A DNA stretch of 64,000 bases from Brachynemurus nebulosus (lineage: Eukaryota > Arthropoda > Insecta > Neuroptera > Myrmeleontidae), in NCBI GenBank assembly GCA_035578155.1, contig JAPWDM010000013.1, forward strand, positions 13,355,527 to 13,419,526, written 5' to 3'. Every line of letters begins with the position of its first letter. Position 1 is the first letter of the stretch. Of the stretch, positions 22,301 through 34,300 are shown piece by piece. A program made the position numbers and the translations under genes. Under the pieces are notes generated by a model. It did no database searches. It was not told the DNA's origin and was given only the letters and a program-made list of their open reading frames with translations.

Positions 22301-25300
22301 GCACTGACAGTAAATAATCATTGAACATACAGAACGCTTTGACGGCATCACTAAATACAAATTTACTAGGATCAGATACATGTACCGAATATAGTACAAC
22401 GTTATATCCCTTTGGTGTTTTTTTAGGTAGCGATACCATATTTCTGAAACAAATAAAAATCATAAACATGTTTTACTGTAAATCATCGTGTAAGTTAAAA
22501 GTTCAGTTTTGGTTCATTTGCAATGAGGACAAATCATTTATGTATTATCTGATAATGATGCTTGTTATACATATATAGGCCAATGCTAATGATTTGATGC
22601 TGATGATGATGAAAAAACAAAAAAAATAATCAGCCATTATCTTGCCTGATTCATGTCAATTATTTATCGGTTTACGTATTTAGTTATAAACAAATAAAAA
22701 TTAGCAATATTTAACGTAAAAGCCCCCATTATGGAACGGTATCTAATACTGGAACAGTTTTGACATGTACATATTTATTTCTTTAATTAACCCTAGAATC
22801 ATACGTTGGTCTACGAGAAACGTTAATCATACATCGACGTCGTTTTGACGGATGGACTTTTTACGGAGAGTTTTAGAGTTTATTTGCAAAAAACATTTTT
22901 TTTACATAACAATACTACAAAAGCGAACAAAATATTTAAAAAAATTGGATTTGGAAAAATTTCTTAATGTAAATATTTATTAAATTTTTTAATATTTTTA
23001 TCAAAGCATATTTTCATTATAAAAATTAAACAATAGATAAATACATCAATTGTCATAATTAATTTATGAACTATTATGAGTCAGTGGACATGTGTGACTT
23101 TACAGAATGTGAAATTTCTCAGTCATAAATATTCCTATAGATATGTAGTTATTTCCCCATTAGGCACATTTGTAAATTTTCTAAAATTTGTTATAAAGGG
23201 TTTTTGGTGATGTTCGATATTAAGGAAAGGATTTTGGAAAATAATCACCAGTTGTAATTTGAGAATTTAGTGTGACTAAATTCTCATTACAAACATACAT
23301 AATTACATTGGATTTTGTCATTAGTAGAAAGATGTTTTTACCTTATTTTGTTTGTTTTTAAATTAGTACTATACTTTTACTTTGTTTTCATTATGTTTTT
23401 ATTAATAATTTAATTAATTGTTTTATCTAATTATGTGCAGTTTTAACTTCTGTAAAATTCGATATTTTATTTTATTCTATTTTAATTTTAACCTTATTTG
23501 TTTTATCTTAAAATTGACGTGTTAAAGGATATATTTTTTAAAAATTTTTTATTTGCCTGATGAGGGGGATGATTTAGAAAACCCCGAAACGTACGTCGCT
23601 CTGAATAAAAATAATTTTTCAAATTACAACTGGTGATTATTTTCCAAAATCCTTTCCTTAAAATTTGTTAGTAATTTTTCAAATAAGATCTCAAAAAATA
23701 ATAAAAATTAAAATATTTTCCACAAAATAAATTGTTAATCTTTTATTAAGTCATTCGAAATGCATTCTTTAGTTTTCGATTCAATATATTAAAACTTCAG
23801 TATTATGTCGTCTCTATAAGTCAAACAGCTGTAATCATCTTTCATATTATCATAATCATTGAATAAATTAATTATAACATCCATATCTTTAATAAATTAA
23901 AAAAAAAATTAGGAAAACTTTTATATGTAGTGTACAAAATCTTCAAAAAAAACATACGTTAATCATCCATCGACGTCCTTTTGACGGACACTATTTCAAT
24001 TCAAACAAAACGACAATGACTATAAACAAAATAAATATATGTGGTGTGTTATAATAACAAATAAATTAGATAACAGAAATCTCACAGCAAACAAGTAACA
24101 ACAAGTCCTAGTATTGGAGCAGGTAGAGAAGTTCGTACGTCGTTTTGACGTGTACGTATGATTCTAGGGTTAAGTAAGGAACCATTAAATGCGAGGTGAA
24201 TTTAAATTGAAAAACAATCATTCTATTAATAATAATTTTTGTTATCAGACGTTTCTTTCAGAAATAACTTCATTAATATGTAAACAGTCAAAACTGTTCC
24301 AGTATTAGATACCGTTCCATAATGGGGGCTTTTAAGTTATAATTATTGAAATATAATCAATAAAATTTCTGTTATTTATTTTTAATGTTATCAAACATTA
24401 GATGCTTTAAAAATGGGACGTTTAGAGGATTTTGCGTTACGTTTAGAAAGAAACTGGCGCCGAAAGTTCTTCATTCAGTATTTCAGACATCAAAGTCTTG
24501 TTAAATAATACTATTTTATATGATTTCTTCACGCCAATATATTTCTCCCAATTTGCTCTATCTAATTTAAAAGTTAAATATTAATTTGTCTGAAATATAA
24601 ATATTTATAATATTTAGGTTTAGGTTATGTAGGTACTATTAAAACATATAGGCAATCAGACTTACATTTGTATGATGTTTGCATATATTTAAGGATAATT
24701 CGATTCAGGCAAATGTATATTGTTATAAATAAACAAAATAGTTTAATAATAATTGTTTCAAAAAAACTAGTGTTTAGTTTTTAAATTAAATATCGCAAAT
24801 GGGGAGAAATTTGTTGACATAAGAAAATCGTATAAAAAAACCATTAGATATTTTGCAAGATTTTGATGACAGATTTTCATGAAATATCGGAATTAAGTTT
24901 TTGGTAGAGGAACAATTTGGGAGCAATTTAGGCGTCAACTTCTTTTCGGTTTTTGCATATATAAATAATTTCCTTCGGGGATTCCCCAATTGTTTTACTT
25001 ACGCATAATCGAAAACAATGGCGACATTTTCATTGAATGGATTTCTGTCGGCAAACAGTGACGGTGTATTTGTTCTAATATTGAAATATTGTTCTAATGC
25101 CCGTTTAGTTTTCTCATGATTGTAGTAGCATGCGTGTAAGAACAGCAACAAAAATTCATCAGCCACTGCTGGAAAATGGGGTTGTTTGTCATACCTGTGA
25201 AGAAAACAAAAATTGAAAAAATTTAATCAGTAAAAAGATTTTTTCGAATCAGTAAATGTGTTGCAATTATATTTTCTATAAATAAAATTTTGGAATATAT

Positions 25301-28300
25301 TTGGTCAGTGGGTTTACACTTGCAATAATTTACTGGCGCCAATATGAAGTGGCGTGCCAGTAAGAGTAAAATGTTTGTGTAAATATCTGATGGCGCCGGC
25401 ATGCATTCATGAAAAAGTTAGCAACTTTCTAATTTTTTTGGTGCCAGTAATAATAATTTAGGCGGCAATAAAATTAAAAGTTTCAAGTGTAAACTTTACA
25501 GAAGTACAAGCTTAAAAGTGGCACCAGAAAATGATTGCAAATGTAAATCCGTTATTACAAAACCAAGTTGAGAATACATAGTTAGTAAAAGCGGATATTA
25601 AATTTGAATTTTTTGAAACAGAACTGTTTCTGCACTTTGGTTACCGTTAATAAAATTAAAATTACCTTGAGATTTATCTAAAAAGAAAAAATAAGTTTCA
25701 CAACAATAAATTTACTGTGACACTATAAATGTCAAGTCTCATCCAATAAATAAAATCTTCCTTTTGTTGAGGTTAATTAAAAACGGCCGATTGTTTTATT
25801 TTACTTAAAGTTTCAAGACGTAATAATTGAAGTTACGTAACACAAAAAAAACTTACATAAATGGCAAAAAGAAATGAGAGCGGAAGGAATGAGCAAGGAA
25901 GTTGTTGGAAAGGTGTATTTTCGTGCCCCACACCTACAATTTTTGACTTTAAGTTTTGACTTTGAGTTTTGACTTTAATCTAGTTTGCACACTGACGAAC
26001 ACAATTCCTAATAAAATAAAAAATAAAAATTATACTTCGAGTTAATAAATTAACTGAGAAAAAATTATTTAAAATTGCCGTTTTTTTGGTCAAAAAATTT
26101 AATTAAGAAATTCCTGTTGATATGCAGGAGTGGTATCTGTAGTGGAAGTCGAGAATTTTTTGTTTAATAATTATGTTAATTCGGGAAAACCCATATTTAG
26201 AAACCGGAGATTAGTAACCGTCACGAATTTATTTTTGAAAACTTGTTTAGTTTTACAGTCGTAATAAATTTTTTATCTACATATTTTCAAAAAAATCTCA
26301 TAGTAAAAAGTTGATTATAATATTAATTTTAATATCTATTTTCAATTAAAAAAAGCATAATTATCAGAAAAAAAACTAGTACAGTTGATCCTTTTTTGTG
26401 CGTTGGAGGGGACCGCATAAAAAAATCGCACAAAAAAATATCTTCAAAAATATCATAAATAGCTATAAAAAGTATAGTTCGATTCAGATTAAACTTAGAA
26501 ATTTCCTTAGAAGTTGCTTCTATAAACAAGATAAAGTCTTAATTCACACGTAGGAACATTTTATTTCTTTTTTATAATATTATGAAAATTTTGAAAAATA
26601 CATGTGTAAAAAAAATTAAATGATGCAATAATTTATGTTCTTATGCAATGTACTGATTAAATGCTTAAAAGTCGTTAAAAAGTATTTTTATCAAAGAAAG
26701 TTACTGTAGTAATTGTTTAAGTTTCTTACTGTCTCGTGATTTTGATTCATATTATGCATTTTAATGGCCATTTGTTACAAACCGCATAAAAAAAGTCGCA
26801 TAAAGAAATTGCAAAAAAAAAAACTGCACAAAAAAGACCGCATAAAAAAGAGTTCAGCTGTATAATAAAAGTGAATCTGTATATTTTTAGCATTTTTAAT
26901 TTAATTTTTTTTTTTTGTACTGCAGTTAATTATAATTATTTAATAATCAAGTTTGAAATTCATGAGCATTAATAATAATAATATATGTAATTAATTTTTA
27001 GTGAATTCTCAGAAGAAAAATTCAGCTATTACGGGTACTAGCATGTTAAAAGTTGGGTCCGAGACTGTGACCGAAATTTGTTTTAAAGCGTCTAGAATCC
27101 GAAAACGATTTGGTAGACTCAATTCGACAGATTAAAAGCTTTAAATAAAAATTCATTCCTACTAATAGATATCAGAAGAAACTCTTAGTAGGGCCGGACC
27201 TAGTCGAAGTGACGCCCGGGGCACCGTTGAAAAATGGCGCCCCTGTAGAAAAATAAATATGTCCTTCAAACTTTTTTCCTCTCAAAATCCAAATGACGAG
27301 TAAAAAAAAACACAACGTGAAATACCTAATTTTGGCGCCCTCAAAACCTGGCGCCCGGGGCACGTACCCCGGTTCCCTCCATCCTAGATCCGGCCCTGAC
27401 TCTTAGAGTATATTAGAGCGGATACAAGACGGTGGTCATGACCATGGGCGGTGGAATAAGCTTTAAATATAATATAATAAAATAAAACTTGCTAATTTTA
27501 TTGTTATTATAAACTTTTATTAATCTCATTGTGAAAATTTATTAACAAGGTAAAAATTCTTAATAATAATTTTATTTTTTTTGTATGTTGACTGTTGACA
27601 TTTGTTGAAATTTTATGATTGGTTGTAAAATTTAATAAAATAAATTTTTTGTGCAAGTATGACACATAACCTTCCTTTTATTTGCATTTTTTTCTGATTA
27701 ATTATATGGGTATATATGCAAATGCAATATTTGCTGAGAAATATTTTCATGAAAAATTTCTCTGAAATTTAAAATGTATGTGTTTAACTCTTTGAGGTTG
27801 ATCTTTTATCATATTTGCACCGGTAGATGAGGTTATGTTAATAAATTCAGTGCAATTTGGTGCGCAGTTGATGCGCAGTTATATACTGCGCATTCAAATA
27901 ATAAGTATCGTCAGTATCATTTTGCATTGATTAATTTAGATTAATCGAATGAAAGTAAAAACAAAATTTAATTAATAATCGTAATCGATCATATATTGAG
28001 ATTAGAATTAATTAACTATGTAAAAGTTAAATTAATTAAAGCATGATCAGTAGAACAGCTGTTGAAAATTATTGATTTTCGTCAGAGATACTAAAAAAAA
28101 TAATTAATTTCAACATTGGAAGACTTTTTTTCAAATTATTAAACTATCAGTAAGATTTCTGTCGTATTTTTAGTACAAATAATACTTTTACATAACTTAT
28201 GGATATTACAATGCAATAATTGATGTTTGATTTGATTTCACCGTGGCTTTGTATATTTTAAATAATTATTATTATAATTTATCTTTTAATAAATGGCATT

Positions 28301-31300
28301 TGTTTAGATGAATGAAGAAAACGGAAATGGTTAAATTCAGGAAATAAAATATAAATATTTTGTAATTACATTTTCTATAAGAAAGAATTCTAGTTATTTT
28401 AATATTCGCGCTATTCGTTAATTAAATAAAATGACAAAAGAAACGGCTAACAGGATCGGTGGAAGGCTAAACGAAATTGCCTTATCAGAGTACTAATCAA
28501 AAAAGATTTACGGTTTTTGCCAAAAAGATCAAAGCTTAAATGATCGAGAATCGTACTCGTTATTAAGTAATATTAAAAATAAGAAAATAACATTTAAAAT
28601 ATATTCATCTTTAATTTTGACCAACTTCTTAAAAATTTACCGGTTTTAATTAAGTCAGGGAAATTTTTTAGAAAATACTTCTAAGTTTTATTGATATTTG
28701 ATTGGCGGTATCATAACTATAAGGCTGTAAAAAAAATAACAAAAGAATAGTTTTTCAAAGATTCTGGTTGACAAAAAGTGGATGCCATCTAACGTGGACC
28801 TTTTAAAAATGCGAGTATGTTGAATATGCTCAGTATGTTAAGTATAAAAATTCGTTAAGTGCGTGTTTTTGACACGCACTAAGTAATGTCACCTCAGTGA
28901 AAGTGTTAATTTGAACTAGTGTGAAACATTTTGACCAAAGTAAAATATGTCATCAACTTTTCTTTTTACATACCAAGGAAGTTGTGCAAGGAAATCCAGG
29001 TTTGATAATTTTCGCTCAATCTACACCGCATTCTTAATGTTCATGAATTTTTTCAGATTTTTCTGAGCAATCCTTCTGGTAATAAGGGCCGCAGATAGCA
29101 ATTTTTATGATGCTTTTCCAAACAAAAAAAAAAGGACAAAAAGTATGTAGTTGTATATATTACTGGATTCGGGCTTTAATAGGCTTTCGTTTGATACCCT
29201 ACTCGGTGCTCTTGAAAAAAATTTCATTTTCACTTTCCAGGTTATCCCCCAAAAATTAATCCCCAGAATCGAAACTCAACTTTACATCTGCTACATTTGG
29301 AATTAGGCCATCACATCCTATTTCTGTGCTAAATTTCGTGTTGAGTGGTTTCAGAGGAAATTGCCTGTGACAGACACCGAACTGATTGCATAAGTGTTCC
29401 GTTTTGACAATTTTGGTACGGAACACTAAAAATAACATATTTAGTGACACACATGCGTAGTGTGGACATATACTTCCACCTTTATTATTTATTATTGTAT
29501 ACAGAACAGAAACTTGCGAGTCGTAATTTACTTTCACTTATTTTATTACAATTTACATATTGTGTTATGTTTTTTACATGCAAAATTATACGCCATGTAT
29601 GTATGCCATTCAAGTTTTTTTTTATTGCTATAGCATAATCAGGCCAAGTTCAACCACAATATGATTAAATTAATTATAAGTCTAGTATTGTAGCTACTAG
29701 GTCTAGTATTCAATTATTCGTGTAGGTAAGTATACATAGAGATGAGGCGCAACTTGTGCGCATTGTAAAATAGATTATCTCGTTTTCTGCATCCGTGGTA
29801 ATCGTTTGTGATGCGTCCATTAAAAAATAATTCAATTGAACGTAAGTACCTAATTCTTTATGTAATAATTTATGAATATTGTTGGGTAAATTGGGTAAAC
29901 CAAGTAGAAAATAGGAAAGAGTTTGGTTATTTATTTGGTCTGTCTCATGGCCCTTACAGAAAGCACCCGAGGGGTATCCATAAATTACGTACACAAACAG
30001 CGAGAGAGGGTGGGGCGAAGTAAAGGCCTAGCGTGATGAAGCGTGACCAGAAGAGAGGTAAGAGTCCGAGCAAACATGATGTCATTTCATTATATCTCAT
30101 TCATCGGCAACCTTTTTTGGATGGCGGGCCATTTTTAAAAAAATTAATTTTTAGCGGGCCGCACACTCAAATATTTTTTAATGTAGTATGTGGCTTAAGT
30201 AGGTTTTTTTAAACGAATTTTCGAATCGAAAATTCAGCTATTAGAGTCACTGTCTTAATGCTGCTTGAGCCCGGAATTATGATAGAAATAATTTATTTTG
30301 AAGTCTCTAGAAGCCAAAAATGACATTCACTAAAATTTGTATAAACTCTCGAACGAAAAATCCCGTTTTTACGGAATTCGGTAAAAATGCTGGAAGTCCA
30401 AAAAGTCAGACACGTCCGATGCCCGGAATGGATTTTTAGGCATTTTTGCTTAAACAATTTTTGTGGAAAAAGAGAGTTATTTGCCCCAATTTTCTCATGT
30501 TTTTGCCACATTTTCTTACACCGTTGGAAAGAGAAGAAAATAATCACATAAAAAGGGTTTTTGAAAAATAATTCTATGTTAAGCAGTTTTCGAGAAAAAC
30601 TAATTTTTGTAAACGGAAATTCGCTATATTATGCAGGATACAGCGACAGGGGTATTTTCTTTTCTTTTTTTTTTTAACACAATATAAATATTATTAAAAA
30701 TCAACATGAGGAAAAATTTTTAGTAACAGTTTTATTTACATGTTACAAAACATCGGAAAAAGTATACCTTAAGTATGCTCAACTCTGCATATAGGCAGAG
30801 CAAATTGTTCGAAAAGTTATATTGCTTGGCGGGCCGCATGAAAGCTTGCAAAGGGCCGCATACGACCCGCGGGCCGCAGGTTGCCGACCCCTGCTTTAGG
30901 GGGTTGATGGTTTAGGTTTACGGAGATTTGAAAAATTCGGTGCAGCGTGACATGAAGGAGGACGGGGTTGGTTGAAAAATGCGCGAATTTTGTATGACAT
31001 AATTTATGGATGGTCCATGAGAAGTTTTTTTTTACGTCTTGACGATGACATAGTGGAGTTTAACCATCCGTTTTTCAGATTCTTTGTTTACAACGGTCAT
31101 AACAGACGCCACCAAAATCATTATTTTATACCTCCTTTATATAGATTTGGAACGTTTTTATGTCGCCAGCCGTTTTGAGGGGGGATTATGAAGCGAAATC
31201 ATAAAAAAATCTTCCTCAGTATGATTGGTTATGGATTCAAATCCTTCACCTAATGGTCCAAGGTTTTATTTTTAGCTAAAAACAGATAAATACATAAATT

Positions 31301-34300
31301 TGGTAGAATGGTTTCAAGACACAGAACGAATATGTCCCGAGAAAGATCTTAGCAAGATCAGGAAGAAACAAGACTGGAAAATTGCAGATTTAAACTTTTT
31401 AGAGAGAGAGAGCGAAGATTTTACACTATTTTGTAATGCAATAAAAAAAAAAAAATAAAAACTAGAAAATCTTGAAAATTTTCTTGTATGTATTTGATTA
31501 AGTGGAAAATAACGTCTAGACTTGAGTATAGTTGTTGGTTTTTTGTACAACGAAAATTTTGTACTTGTTCAAAAATCAAAGAGTATATTTAATGAAGGCC
31601 ATTTTAATGGATTAAAGTACACAAATTTCAAACCAGTTTTTAAAGATGATAATGCAATGAGCAGAATTAAGTGAATTTGGATTGTTTAAGTGAGGTATGA
31701 CTATATAAAACTTTTCCATTGTGTTGTAGGAAATTTTCAATAAGAAATTTTTCAAGCTATTGAAAAGAATTGAAAGAAATTTTTCAGTTCTTTTATTTTT
31801 AAATAATATAATTATTTGCCTTTCTGTTTTCTGTGAATACAACGCCTACTTAAACGTTTAGACTGAAAAGTTGTCTTTTAGAAAAAAAACTTCGCTATGG
31901 AATTTCATTGTTCCTTCTGACCTTTATCTATAAATAAGTAAACAAATAAATAAACAAAAATTTATTGGGTAAGCCTAGTAAATTTGATTAGTGAAGGTGT
32001 TGTCTATAGCAAAATTTTATTACCAAGGTTGAAAAATAACAAAATTTGTGCCTACATGTTCACCAAAAGTCGTTAGTATTAAAAAAAACAAAACAAATAC
32101 CTAAAACAAAACAAAATTATTTGTTTATTTTACACGTATTGTATACAATATTTTTTACAATATTAAATTAAAATTGGAAAGATTATCACAATTTATTAAG
32201 AGATTGACATCTGTGTACATTAAAAGATACTCTGCTAATAAGCGGCCGGGGTACACACAGTCTTCTCCGACTTGCAACAGACTTTCATTCAATTTTTAAA
32301 ATGATTTTGTGCTTAAAGTGCATCTTACGTAGAGCGTCTTAACTATGGAAATTACGAAAAGACTTATTGCCTAATTAGGATGTCCCGTTCTTGACTACGG
32401 TGTAATAATCAGTGTTGGATTTTACGCAATTTAAGAGACAGCGTTGTTTTTTAAAAACTATATTGTTGAAATTTTTTAAACTCATATAAAAAGTAAAAGG
32501 TTTAGATCAGTGTTTTCAACCTGTGGGTCGCGACCCCCTAAGGGGTCGCAGTACTTTAAAAATAAAACCAGTCTAGTTCAATATATGATATTTAATAAAG
32601 AGAAGGTTAATTAATTGTTACATTAATATGAGAGTTTTATACTTTTGCGCGATAAAGTTTCAAAATTGCGACTTATTTTCAATAACAGTAAATCCGAATT
32701 TTAATTAATTGTCGTCATATAGACACTTTTTCTTTGCTTTTGTTTTATTACTCTCATTGGAACTTGAAGTTGACGGTTGTGCATATGTTTCCAAAAACTT
32801 ATCCATTTTCAATAATTACAATGAGCATAGAATTTTGAATATTAGACAATAATAAGTGAGCAACTACTAAACAAGGCAACTCAAAAAAATTTAAACACAA
32901 CGCGAGTTCACAATTCAAAGAATTCAAATGGATTACTCTCGGAAGTGTTAAACGGTGACGATCGTCGCACGTGCGCATGTCACTTTTTACGTCACGTGCG
33001 CCTTCAGAAGCTACTATAAGTCGTCAATTTCGATGTCGATATAAAAATACGCCTGTTTTAAGTCCTTAATTACGTATTTAATCGATACCTAACTATGAAA
33101 ATAACTAATAATGATGAACGGATTCAATATTTATAACATAAAAAAATAAAAGTTGATAATAGCGGAGGGTAGGGGGTTGCGCCATGGAAAAGGTTGAAAA
33201 ACACTGGTTTAGATAATCATATTATGTATTAACAAATTAAAGATTAATTTTAATATTAAATAAAAGTAAAAAAAAATTTATCCTGAGAATTGTGGAAAAC
33301 TCTATGGCTATTGAGCTACGAAATCTTGACTTAATGCATAAATCTAATGTTAGATCATTCCGAAGCAAAAATTAAAGAAATCAATAGACAACTAGGTATT
33401 TGACGTTTCAAACTGTTAAATAGTTGTAGAAAATTTCAAATTAAAAATTTCTTGTTTTCATAGTTTGTTTTTATGTTTGTGCATCCACAGTAATTACCAT
33501 TACTCTGATTGCATTGACATTTATAGGGGATCATATATTATGGCCTTACTTCCAAATACTCGCAAAATTTGAGCGAAATGGCACTAGTAGTAGGTAATAG
33601 GTATTGACTTACGATTGTGATGAAATTCGTAGGGCACCATCTAGGAACTAAATCGCGGACGGAAAAACGCACCGACAGACAGACACGAAACCACGGCTAT
33701 ACTATTTATTTCATGACTACAAAGCTATGATTGGAATTACAAGGTTATGTAAAGTATTTTCTTTTTTTTTGAAAAATTTTTTTATTTATATTGTATTGAT
33801 CAAATAATAAACACAATACAAAAAAAAAAAAAAACGTTTGAATAAAAATAGATTGATTATATAATTTTTTTACGCATCGGTAGTAATTGCCATACCATCC
33901 TACTCTCCTCCTGTTTATTTATAGTAACCAATACACCATTTTATTATATCCTGGGATTGATAGCCTTGAACTATAGGGGAAAAAGTAAACAAGCAAAAAA
34001 TATATTGAACATATGGTTGACATCTTACTGCACGATCGCCTGCCTCATAAAGTCCGCCGTGTGTGTAGGTTCCTATTTTCTCTCTTGATTTCTTGATTTG
34101 CTTTTTCATCAACAAAATTTTTATGCCAGTTGGTGTGAGAAAACTTTCGTTCGTCTTTCTCGTACAATTTTGTTATAAATTTTATTAGACTTGCATCGCC
34201 TCTCAGAATAGTTGCCGAATATACCATTCTTTGAAATCTGCGTATTTATAAAATCACAATTATCATTAAAATATCGTCACAGATTTTTCAGTAGAAAAAT

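Larger units (their letters stand above)
22791..24169. mobile_element. piggyBac-type non-autonomous element
   Basis: It is flanked by TTAA at 22787-22790 and 24170-24173. The perfect 16-bp inverted termini, CCCTAGAATCATACGT, match the CCCTAGAA style of piggyBac ends. Subterminal words of the type ACGTCGTTTTGACG occur three times (near 22838, 23970 and 24138). No transposase frame is present. It hosts the element at 23224-23657. Confidence 0.8.
22719..24332. mobile_element. TA-flanked element (mariner-like MITE), outer shell of a triple nest
   Basis: It has perfect 46-bp inverted termini at 22719-22764 and 24287-24332 starting AAAGCCCCCATTATGG, flanked by TA. It lies in the CRAL-TRIO intron between exons 2 and 3. 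Most of its length is the nested piggyBac-type element. TA duplication suggests the Tc1/mariner superfamily, but the ends are not diagnostic by eye. Confidence 0.75.
29971..31016. mobile_element. MITE with ATCCATAAATTA ends, outer shell of a second nest
   Basis: The left end reads GGGGTATCCATAAATTACGT and the right end reads, inverted, GGACCATCCATAAATTATGT. This ATCCATAAATTA-type terminus is a widespread insect MITE end. The target duplication is unclear. It contains the hAT-like element 30098-30893, which itself contains a family E copy. Confidence 0.6.

Noticed and set aside
22602..22625. Another CTGATGA near 22602
   Set aside because: No GAA-stem III partner follows at a usable distance; it is a TGATGA run of low complexity.
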